From Beroe ovata (taxonomy: Eukaryota; Ctenophora; Nuda; Beroida; Beroidae), in NCBI GenBank assembly GCA_946803715.1, contig CAMPET010000108.1:169211-233210 (forward strand): DNA of 64,000 bases, written 5' to 3'. The position numbers were made by a program, and so were the translations under genes. Shown in pieces: positions 26,801 through 37,203 of this stretch; position 1 is the first letter of the stretch; every line of letters begins with the position of its first letter. The notes under the pieces were generated by a model. That model saw only the letters and a list, made by a program, of their open reading frames with translations. It searched no databases and was not told the DNA's origin.

Positions 26801-29800
26801 CTATCTCTTCGCGCTCAATGAAACGGCGCCACTCAAAATGTAGACATTTTCACTGCCATGTGTATGCGCGCTACGCGCGGCACAAATCGTTACTGAACTA
26901 GCTCACAACTTTTAATCACATGTAAATTTCTACTCGCGCGCTACACATAGGAACGTTCATGTGGACAGAATGTGTCACTATCATTAACAAGAGAAAAACA
27001 GTGAGCACTGAGCATTTGACATGCAATGAATCTCATCATCTAAAGCCCGTGTGACACGGAGAGAAGATGCTAAATTTTAGAAGATTTAGATCATCGATCA
27101 AATTGTTGTTGGAGATGTGTAGATATAAGATAGTGCGTACAAAATGTGGGACCTTGTAAAGCGTGCATAATGCAGTATCATGTGTCTTGTACCGATACGT
27201 ACAACTTGTTAAGTCATTATCGATAACTCCTTGTATGGGCATAATGAAATGTGCTATTGTTGAGCAGTGAGCACCAAGAATAGAAAACAGACGTCATAAC
27301 TCATATGGGCTATGTGATAATTGATATGTGTATTGGAGCTACACTAATTACGTGATACGAGTACCTGTATAGAAGGTGTATGTTGAGGGCGACCCCACAC
27401 CCCCATACAGTGGTGTGAGAGTGGTTGTTATGGAAACCAGATAGGTGGATGCAGGGACCAAGTTAGGGAGTGGTACTGGCTGCGAACTGTCTGTAACATC
27501 TATGAAAACTGTGCTTCCCTTGTTACTATAGCTGATTTCATGCCTGGGAGAGGTGTGTGTCAATAGTTGCAATTAAAAACTCACTGATCAAGTGAACAGA
27601 AAATAGACTCCGGGTTTCTTACGATGGCAACAATCTTGACCATTCACTATTCTTTTCTTTTATTCTTATGCTTTTGCATATTATTTCTACCTATTTTTAC
27701 TGCCGACAATTTATTTGCTGTTTTCACACTATTGTAAGCATGATTCAATAATTGCAAACTAAACTAAACACGCCCACCAATAGATGCTATCGATCGTTAA
27801 AGCGAGATGTCGAGATTTGCTTGTTTTGATTTTCATACAATTGTGACATGCACAATGCACAAGACGTGTGTGTTTTGAGAAAATATGCTATGTGTTCAGG
27901 CAATCATTGAAATTTGGAATCAAGCTTTCGTGCAGTACAAAATCCGTGGGACTATGAATCATGATGCTCGAAATTCCTCCTAATTTCACTCATAATGGCA
28001 AAATTCCAAGTTCACATACTTGATGAGTTGGTCGGAAGAGATGCTGTCAAAAAGAGCGTCACCAGAATTGGTTAGTAGGACGACTACGGAGTCACTCGTT
28101 GAGCTTGTCTGTTCCATTTTCGGCGAGGGTGGACCTGGAATAGGTGAGAAGTGGTGAGTTGAGACTGGAAGGGTGGTGAGTGGGAAGTAATTATTGGCAC
28201 ACAATATCGAGTGGTTGTGTATCACGACCACTTACCAGGGTAAATGTTGTCATATGTCCGCGTAACAACCCTGGTCACCCCATCGACCACTGAGGTGGTT
28301 GTCACAGCAACACTGAGTGGTTCATACACCCCAACATCCACCTCAACCGCAATATTTGGCAAGATGCCAGTTTCTGTGATGTCTGTCCTGGACCCCGTTA
28401 TCTGTAGAGTGATGCTCGTACCGTCGGAAGAGTGGTCCTTGCCATCGGCGATCTCACCGGTTAGCGAGAGTTTGTAGGTTCCAGCACTCTGGTGCGATAA
28501 CTTGGCGTACACTGGGAGAGGGAGAGGGATTGGATTGAGATTGGAGAGGGGATGAAGAGGGGATGGAGAGGGGATGGGGAGGGGATTGGATGGAGAGTGG
28601 GAGATGGGAAGGTGGGTGTTAGGTGTGAACTCAGTGAGGACTCAGTGTGATTAATCATTGATTACGCTGGCCGGTCTCCGGTCTCGGTTTAGGTTTTCTT
28701 TCAAACAAGGGCACCCAGATGGTGGTCTCTTGTGAAATGAACTATGCATCCATGCCTCAGTGAATTATGGAATTATTTCTACATCGCAGCAGCTGGTGTC
28801 AGTGTGTACCTACAGTATACACGCTGTGTCATGGGTCAGTGAACGTGAAGCACATGACCACAGTTACACAGCTGGGGACCACAGTAGAGTGACACAGTTG
28901 TTGCACAGTATGGGCTGATGATCTGGTATCATCTATGCCACTGGTGACATGGTCCATGAGATATAGAGAGTTAGGGAGGTGTGACTGTGAACTTGGGTGT
29001 GGGATGAGATGATATGTGTAATTTGGAATACAGGGGTTTATTCTGAGAGCCATATCAGTAGTACCTAACAATTAGGGCTTTCATTGTTTATGTTGTTCTG
29101 CTTCCCCCCAGCAGGAATGTGAAATCCATGAATTCCAGATTAGAATCCTACCCGCCTCATGTCCGGAGTTCACATCTACTACCCAAATAATTCAAATCTG
29201 TACTAATTATACCCCTACTATATAGATAGAAGGTAGGTACAATTAATACTTCTAATGATTCCAACCAAACAACTCTTCTTGAACCGATCTCTTCGCCCAA
29301 CACAGCGTTATCCTAATCCGATCATCCTACACCGATATCTGCCATGATAATTTGGGAGAGTAATATTTGAGAAGGGGTAATTTTGGAATGGAATCTAACT
29401 CCATACCACTTCGGAATGAGTATGAAGTATGATATGTTGTGTGTGTATGTGTGTGTATGTGTGTATGTGTGTGTGTTTGTGTTGAATTGGAAACCAGACA
29501 CCGCGTTTCCAGCAATTGCACTTTATCACTCGGCCTCATACCTTCACACACACCTTGGAGGATAATAATATATGCAAGTCCTCTGAAGACTGTTGGTTCG
29601 TCTAACAAACTATGAAATAACCCCAATAATGAGGAGTAGCTAATTAGTTACCCATTAAGTATACGTATACTATCGAGTTCCAGTGAGACAAAAAGCGACG
29701 ATTTATAGCTAAAACTTGCTGGTCTATCCTGGATTTAGAATACCATTGGCTGAGAGCTATGGTGGGAGTGGGTCTGCTGTAGACATAATGCAGTTAAATC

Positions 29801-32800
29801 TCAATTCCCATAAGTAATCATGTCAAAGTTAAAATGTCCGTCTGAGGCAAATTTAATCCTCTGAGCTATCGGTAGTTATTANGGGATTGGAGAGGGGATG
29901 GAGAGGGGAATGGATTGAGAGTGGAGAGGGGGTTGGATGGAGAGTGGGAGATGGGAAGGTGGGTGTTAGGTGTGAACTCAGTGTAGACTCAGTGTGATTA
30001 TAATCATTGATTACGCTGACCGGTCTCCGGTCTCGGTTTAGGTTTTCTCTCAAACAAGGGTACCCAGATGGTGGTCTCTTGTGAAATGAACTATGGATCC
30101 ATGCCTCAGTGAATTATGGAATTATTACTACATCGCAGCAGCTGGTGTCAGTGTGTACCTACAGTATACACACTGTGTCATGGGTCAGTGAACGTGAAGC
30201 GCATGACCACAGTTACACAGCTGGGGACCACAGTAGAGTGACACAGTTGCTGCACAGTATGGGCTGATGATCTGGTATCATCTATACCACTGATGACATG
30301 GTCCGTGCGATATAGAGAGTTAGGGGGGTGTGACTGTGAACTTGGGTGTGGGATGAGATGATATGTGTAATTTGGAATACAGGGGTTCATTCAGTTTGCC
30401 GTATCAGTAGTACCTAACAATTGGGGCTTTCATTGTTTATGTTGTTCTGCTTCCCCCCAACAGAAATGTGAAATCCATGAATTCCAGATTAGAATCCTAC
30501 CCACCTCATGTCCGGACTTCAAATCTACTACCCAAATAATTCAAATCTGTACTAATTATACCCCTACTATATAGATAGAAGGTAGGTCCAAAAACTTCTA
30601 ATGATTCCAACCAAACAACTCTTCTTGAACCGATCTCTTCACCCAACACAGCGTTATCCTAATCCGATCATCCTACACCGATATCAGCCATGATAATTTG
30701 GGAGAGTAATATTTGAGAAGGGGTAATTTTGGAATGGAATCTAACTCCACTTCGGGATGAGTATGAAGTATGATATGTTGTGTGTGTGTGTGTGTATGTG
30801 TGTGTGTGTGTGTTTGTGTAGAATTGGAAACCAGACACCGCGTTTCTAGCAATTGCACTTTATCACTCGGCCTTATACGTACCTTCACACACACCTTAGA
30901 GGATAATGATATATACAAGTCCTCTGAAGACTGTTGGTTCGTCTAACAAACTATGAAATTACACCAATAATGGGGAGTAGCTAATTAGGTACCCATTAAG
31001 TAGACTATCTAGTTCTAGTGAGACATAAAGCGTAGATTTACAGCTAAAACTTGCTGGTGTGTCCTGGATTTAGAATACCATTGGCTGAGAGCTATGGTGG
31101 GATTGTGTCTGCTGTAGACATAATGCAGCTAAATCTCAATTCCCATAAGTAATCATATAATAGTTAAAATGTCTGTCTGGGGCAAATTTAATCCTCTGAG
31201 CTATCGGTAGTTATTACTGAGGGGTGAAGTTTCATTAGAAGTAACATGGATCAATACCTCCACTTTTCAATAACTTTACCTTGTCTTCCACCAACTTGTC
31301 AAGCAAATTAGTCAACTTCTCGACCTTTTATATTTAATCAGAATCTCCCGGGGGGATTTGAGTCTGACAAACAGAGCGGGGAAAGAGAGTGAGCGGGGAA
31401 AGAGAGTGAGCGGGGAAGTGAGTGAGTGAGTCAGTGGCTGGGTGAGTGAGTGAAGGAGTGAGTGAGTGAGTGAGGGAGTGAGTGAGTGAGTGAGTGAGGG
31501 AGTGAGTGAGTGAGTGAGTGAAGGAGTAAGGGAGTGAGTAAGGGAGTGGCGGAGATGATGAATCACGTGATGAATATTGAAAGAGACAGTTAGAGTTCCC
31601 CCCCTCTCTCAGAGACTGGAACAACATGATCACTACACATCAAAGTGTCCACTGTCCAGGGGTCAGACTCAAAGGGGAAAGGGTGCATGCTAAGGGTGTG
31701 TGTGTGTGATGATGCGCGGGCTATCATATAATAATGGGCTCGCTGAAAAACCTTCACTATCATGAATATTCACGTCACTACAACTCTAGCTATGGTACAA
31801 GGCCCCTATGTATCTCATACCATTAGGTATCTTAGGAATCACCCAAGCAACCACCACGCTACCCATTTTACTCTACAGAAATGACCTAATTAGTTATGCT
31901 CCGTACTAACCGTAACAGAAAGTGTCAATGTCCACCTCAGCTATCCCGCTCTCCGATTCCAAACATTCAAACTCTGCAACCTCAGTTCCGCTCTCATAGC
32001 TGTAATAATCTTTACACTTTGCTAAAATCGGTTCTCGTAAACTCAGATTAACCGTTCCGGCCGTCGGTACACGTTCGAGTTCGGCGTTCGGTGGAGTCGC
32101 AGGAACGGAACACGTTTCTGGAGAGTAGCGAGAAATTGGAATAAATTCTCATCGTAAGATATGTTTCAAAGCATCCTTACCCGCCCACTTAGAGTCCACC
32201 CCCCCCCGTATCCCAATTTAAATTTCCCCTATTCTGGCTAGAACCCTAGTTTTACTTTGTTATATCTCACGTTGACATGCCGGTATGACGAAATTCTCCT
32301 GGTCCCGGCACACCATTATCCATGGTGTGGGTGTGCCGTATGGAAGCAGACGAGTGTCGTCGACACACGATACCTCCACTGCTTGATCCTCAGCCAGGTT
32401 ACCAATCACTGTCGTGTTCAGCTGTACTGTGTCCCCTGCAGCACTCACAGAACACGTTTCTGGGGAAGAGTGGTGGGTGGTGCGGGAATGAGAACTAAGG
32501 GAAGAGTGGTGAGAGGTGAGGGAGTGAGGACTGAGGGAAGATTGGTGAGAAGTTGTACTGTGTCCCCCGCAGCACTCACAGAACACGTTTGTGGGGAAGA
32601 GTGATGAGAAGTGAGGGAATGAGGGAAGAGTGGTGAGAAGTGAGGGAATGAGGACTGAGGGAAGAGTGGTGGGTGGTGCGGGGACTGGGGAATGGAAAAT
32701 GAGGAGGGAGGGGACCGGGGTGGTGGCGAGGGGTAAATGAATTATGAAAATCGTGAAAAGCTTGGTAAGGGGGTCCATTTGGGCAGCTGATCACTATTTT

Positions 32801-33001
32801 CTACTTGGACGAACGCTCCTTCTCGTCTTGCTACAACAATAGCTACAATAGTCAAAGACATTTAATAAGTTAATCTTGCATCTTAACAAGGAGTTAGAGT
32901 CACCCATCTGTACGTACAGTGTACACAACAGGTGCTCACTTCATAACACTTCACACGTGTTTGTGTGTGTGTATGTGTTTGTGTGTGTGTTTGTATGTGT
33001 A

Positions 33002-33042
<41 letters not shown>

Positions 33043-33366
33043 TTGTGAGTATATGGAATGTACACATATTGATTAATAACAGCTCTTTACAATCCTCTGC
33101 AATCTGTACTCTACTGAGTTACCAGGAGGTATGCATAGTGACATAGTAAGATGAGTGACGAACTCAATAATCAATATATCTCTGGCTATCAGGACAAGTC
33201 ACACAGCCAGGAATAGAGCAAGGTTCTCACCTTTACACTGTGGTATTTCGCCGAAATTGCCATCGTCTTGACAGACTACCGTATCACTGGCGTAGAAGGG
33301 TAGCTTGTAACTGCCTGTTAAATAGGATGTGACCATGCCTTACAGTGTTTTACTTCAGTTCCCACC

Positions 33367-33397
<31 letters not shown>

Positions 33398-35681
33398 GTG
33401 TGCCTGTGTGTCTGTGTGTCTGTGTGTNNNNNNNNNNNTGTGTGTGTGTGTGTGTGTGATGTGTGTGTGTGCGACTGTTCGTGTGTGTGACTGTTCGTGT
33501 GTCCCTGATATCAGGTTAAGTACTGACCAGTACAGCTTACAGAGAAGGATTCGCCTGCCTTGAGTTTATCTTGATTTGCTACATAAACAGTGTTCGTTGG
33601 TGCATTCTTGGGTACTCGGCACACCTCTGAAACATTGAGCAATACATTTGGAAATAAATAAGAGCTATATATAAAATCCGGATCGTTTCCTAGACAACTC
33701 ACGGTTGCTAAGCAACAATGGCGGTTGCTAAGGACAACATACCCACCTTTACACGACTGTATATTGATGACATCATGGTTGTTGTTCTGTGTACAGAGAG
33801 CAGTATTGTCTGCCCCGGCAGGTAATCCATACCCATCATCACTACATCTGATGGTAATACTGTTCCCCACTTTGAGGTACTCCACACCACCACTTGACAC
33901 CACCTTCCCGTCGACTACTGTGCTCTTTTTATCATAACTCGATAACTCGCACATTCCTGAGGGAATTGTGACTCCACGTGTTGGATGTGAAAAGGGGATT
34001 TTCGTGTCGTATATTCATTCTTTACCGAATGATTCATTCGGCATGGCCTATAAACGATCCGAGATACTACTGTGAAATGTGTAATTTGTGTTGCTCCCCG
34101 CGAACTATGTAGGACTCACTCACAGTAATAGGTCCGACAAGCAGAAGTGCTTATGCAAATTTCAGCATCTTGCTTGACATTTTAACGCAAGCTGAGCGTG
34201 TAAAGTGGTGACTAAAAAAGAGTAAAAACAAAGATATGACACGTAAACATGCAACGAAATATTCATGATCGAAACTTTCGCATGATTTCAGTATCTATAT
34301 CTTATCTCATTGATGAAAGCATTCACTATTGACTATTGAGTGATAACATGGCATAAATCGGGGGCACTCACTCATGCAGAGAGCATCTGCTGACCACTCC
34401 TCACAGGTCTGCGAGGATGACTTCCCAAACTGCTGACTGTACGGAGCCGTACACTGGATAGTGACGGGTGACAGGGCAGCAAGAGCCGTGTTGGTAACAG
34501 TGGTGACAGCTCCACTCGCGGTGACAACAACAAAAACAGAGTTAGGGTCGTCGATAGTCACCAGGTTATTACACTTGTCTGAGGAAAATCTGGTGTCAAC
34601 AGACAAAACACGGACACACAGTTATCAGTATTACTTTATTATACCGAAATACCCTGAAATACCCTTTTTCTCTACCTGTAGTGTATATTGTGGCTGTGGT
34701 TGTGTAACAATACACGTTATAGCTGGAGTGACGAATTCGGGAGCTAAGTAATAACGGTTGTCATGCCAACAGATTCTATTTGAATGATTTCATTTACCAT
34801 GGGGTTGGCTTAGACATACATATTCTATAGAATTAACAGATGATGTACAATGGTTGTGCCACCCTTTCACAATAACTGTGTCACACATGCATAAATGTGC
34901 ACATGTGTGTGAGTGTGTGTGCATGTGTGTGTGTGCGTGTGTGGGTTCAGTGTTATCGCATTTCATTCCCATAATGTTATACTGGTAGCCGGTAGGTGTG
35001 GTGAAATAATTCACACGAGATGTAACTCAATACCTGTTCAGTGTTCATGGCTTCAACTGGTTTAGAATCAATGGTACAAGAATTATTGCAGTATCATTGA
35101 TCACAATACGAAATTCTTCACATCTGAGTGTAATACTCAAAAACTGATATCTAAAAATGAGACCACAACAACAACACAAGGGTATATGATTTGAGAATTC
35201 TCAGTTCTTCGAATTACACTTCCATTCAACCACAACCTCCCATCATAAAAGCTATTAGAGTTTAATTCTTGCTTGTACCACCCCAATCAAGGTGTTGCTG
35301 CTTCTGTTCACTCACCAACACATAGGGGAAGATCCTGGCTTTGCGACATCCCACCAACTGGACAAGTGTATGACATTGCTGTATTGTATTGGAACTCCTG
35401 CTGATCAGCATTCACACAGCTGGAAAATATTTTGTTATAAAAGATATTCTGCAAATAAGTCCATACTAACATTTTCAAAAAATGACCAACCTAATAGAAA
35501 TCGTATCACCCTCATCAATAGTTATGGACTGAGTTCCACCCGTAGTGGCAGCAGCTGCATTGCTATCAGCTGTGACAACCAGAACTGAACTTGTGTCTTG
35601 GTTTATGAACGTGCATGTCGAGGATGCTTCAGCAGTTTCCAGTACAGAGATTAAAAGTATAAGTATGAAGGCTGGGATCAT
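23872..35681 (-). CDS. Type I membrane receptor with sushi (CCP) and fibronectin III modules
   Basis: A probable cell-surface adhesion or recognition receptor of about 1025 residues. Twenty exons close in frame: 35491-35681, 35316-35419, 34372-34578, 33747-33956, 33528-33626, 33231-33314, 32271-32459, 31911-32117, 28236-28511, 28020-28134, 27365-27543, 26620-26683, 26292-26503, 26033-26179, 25759-25881, 25480-25611, 25170-25280, 24758-24923, 24430-24556, 23872-24006. Order: signal peptide (MIPAFILILLISV), six four-cysteine sushi-like modules, a cysteine-free beta-rich module (28236-28511), three FN3 modules each split over two exons (for example VQISW..YEVAVYE), a seventh sushi-like module (25170-25611), a TM helix (YYYIGAGVVGFLIIITIIL) with an RSRR stop-transfer, and a tail of about 100 residues. 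The tail has tyrosines in HENAYFEN and ADTYFNP contexts and ends SALV. Most junctions are phase 1, typical of shuffled extracellular modules. The ligand is unknown and no orthologue is recognised. Confidence 0.82.
24666..24700. repeat. Hairpin, 13-bp arms, intronic
   Basis: GTCGTTACAAAAC and its exact reverse complement flank a 9-base loop in the intron between the TM exon and the first tail exon of the sushi/FN3 gene. Confidence 0.7.
28541..29881. repeat. Intronic contig copy 1 of a 1.3 kb duplication
   Basis: This segment and 29883-31216 are near-identical copies separated by a single N at 29882. Both carry the same landmarks in order: a GGAGAGGGGATGG minisatellite, CCGGTCTCCGGTCTCGG, a TG microsatellite and a TATCGGTAGTTATTA end. 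They differ by substitutions and small indels, as alleles do. The segment sits in the 3.4 kb intron between the last N-terminal sushi exon and the cysteine-free module exon. Confidence 0.8.
29883..31216. repeat. Intronic contig copy 2 of the 1.3 kb duplication
   Basis: Second copy of 28541-29881 (start approximate). The TG-run lengths and several bases differ. It continues without a gap into unique sequence, so the intron's real length is probably about 1.3 kb less than shown. Confidence 0.8.
31376..31550. repeat. (GTGA)n-type minisatellite
   Basis: A GTGAGTGAGTGA-rich tandem tract in an intron of the sushi/FN3 gene. It produces artefactual Ser/Leu/Thr/His open frames on the minus strand. 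Confidence 0.85.
32409..32700. repeat. Degenerate tandem repeat overlapping a sushi exon start
   Basis: Units rich in GGGAAGAGTGGTGAGAAGTG tile the intron. The first 40-odd bases of the exon at 32271-32459, with its acceptor, are partly copied at about 32554-32600 (CAGCACTCACAGAACACGTT). This creates a decoy acceptor upstream of the real one. Confidence 0.6.
32958..33045. repeat. (TG)n microsatellite
   Basis: A TG-rich run with interspersed TT and TA, intronic in the sushi/FN3 gene. Confidence 0.9.
33368..33490. repeat. (TG)n microsatellite with N gap
   Basis: A TG run broken by eleven Ns (33428-33438), so its length is unresolved. It lies in the intron between the two halves of the fourth sushi module (exons 33528-33626 and 33231-33314). 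Confidence 0.9.
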
Positions 35682-36463
35682 TCTGAACAGAATAATCAGT
35701 GAGTATGGTAGAGCTTTGATAAACTCTGGGACTAACTTTTATAATGAACATTATCCAAGAAATACAGTCTATTTTAAAATTTGGAGTCAACTTATGTTGG
35801 CCTTTGGTACCAGCCATTCCTTGTAGATAAATGGCTACTTATCTTAATTACTAGAGAACCCGCCAAGTGGACTTGATACAATACCCATAAAAGACACCAG
35901 GACATTACTTTAGGACAACAGCTAAACATGACCTGTGATCAAAATCCAACGTACTTATTTTAACCAATGATTTTATGAAGGAGCACTTGATCACAATTCG
36001 GCCATTTCTTCCAATAAGCCATCATCAGAATTGAGCTCCCAGTTCACTATTACAGTAGTAGCACGTGCACACTTTAATTTCAAAATCAGCATGTGCATTT
36101 AGTGACGGACATAAAGACAAACAAACAACCAAATTATAATAGGGATGTGCCCTGTGAAATCTGTCCAGCACACCAATGTGACATTATGATAACGAGTATG
36201 ACAGTAAATATAATGAAATACTACTGGTACAACATAAAAAAAAGACAGTAAATGAATATGATAATAAATAAAAAGTGGAAGTTTTTCAGAACAGCTTCGA
36301 CAGTTTTTAATGCTTATTAATAAATATAACATAGAAAAGCGCCACTACCGCAGTTCTATCAGCGCTGTCTATGTGCAAACATTGGAATACCAAAATATGA
36401 CTATTGCTTCATGCTTTAACCTGCAAAATACGCGCCTACGCAATCAGCAATCGACGACGTTCA

Positions 36464-36890
36464 TGTTCGCGCCTTCATCGAATGCCGGCCGGCCGCGAAT
36501 GCCGGCCGGCCGCCGGCCGCGAAACAGCGCGCCTTCATCGAAGGCCAAAACAGGCCTTCGATGAAGGCGCGCGCCGCGCGCAAGAAGCAGTGGACAGATT
36601 TGTCAGATGTTACCTAACCTGTTTTTTGCGCAGGCGCGTGCGCCGCGCGCGAGAAACTGAGGTCAGATAAGATCTGACAAGGACACTGGACAGATTACAT
36701 CCGGCATAAAGGCGCGAAACGTGTGCGCACGCTATAGACCGCAGTGACCGCTGATGCAAGTCACGAAAGCGTTAAGCGGCGCGGCTTGCGTCAAGATCAG
36801 CTTTGACTGAGACTTTAAGAATTTGTAAATTTTTTGTCAGATTTTATCTAGTGACCTCTGTTTCTCGCGAGCGCGCCGCGCGCGAGAAAC
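36464..36890. mobile_element. GC-rich dispersed repeat with palindromes, MITE-like
   Basis: A compositional island in AT-rich DNA. It contains tandem GCCGGCCGGCC blocks, a perfect 20-bp inverted repeat (arms 36527-36546 and 36553-36572), and several GCGCGCCGCGCGC motifs (near 36571, 36633 and 36870). A related copy in the opposite orientation lies near 61820-61925; both carry the CGCGCAAGAAGCAGTGGACAG sequence or a close variant. No transposase is encoded. A non-autonomous element is the likeliest reading; the exact ends are not resolved. Confidence 0.5.
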
Positions 36891-37169
36891 AGAAAATGGT
36901 CGTTTGTTTCCCATGATCGATATGATAAACCTTTGCTATTTTTACTTATTTCAGGAGAAAGCTCTTTTGACTGTTTCTATTTGAAAAATATAGAATTTCA
37001 ACAGGCCATTCATCATTGAAATTTCCCAAGGGGCTAAAGAGGATTCTAAATGCAAAAGGAACTAGCAACTACATGTCCCGCTGATCTTTACCTAAGTAAT
37101 GTCAAAGTAGTAATACTTCCCCCCAGTAAAAGCACTATGTAAAAGCACTATGTGAAAGCACTATGTGCT

Positions 37170-37175
37170 TTTATT
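37170..37175 (-). terminator. Candidate polyadenylation signal of the EGF gene
   Basis: AATAAA on the minus strand about 30 nt beyond the stop codon at 37204. Confidence 0.5.
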
Positions 37176-37203
37176 TATCTATTGCATGTATCAATGACAC
37201 TTT

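Larger units (their letters stand above)
35682..37203. other. Intergenic region with GC-rich repeat
   Basis: Lies between the start of the sushi/FN3 gene and the stop of the EGF gene, and should hold the former's promoter. The first half is AT-rich. From about 36440 to 36900 it becomes very GC-rich and repetitive (separate entry). Near 37120-37165 a short AAAGCACTATGTG unit is repeated three times. Confidence 0.5.

Noticed and set aside
31312-31633. Ser/Leu/Thr/His repeat proteins
   Set aside because: They are translations of the GTGA minisatellite.
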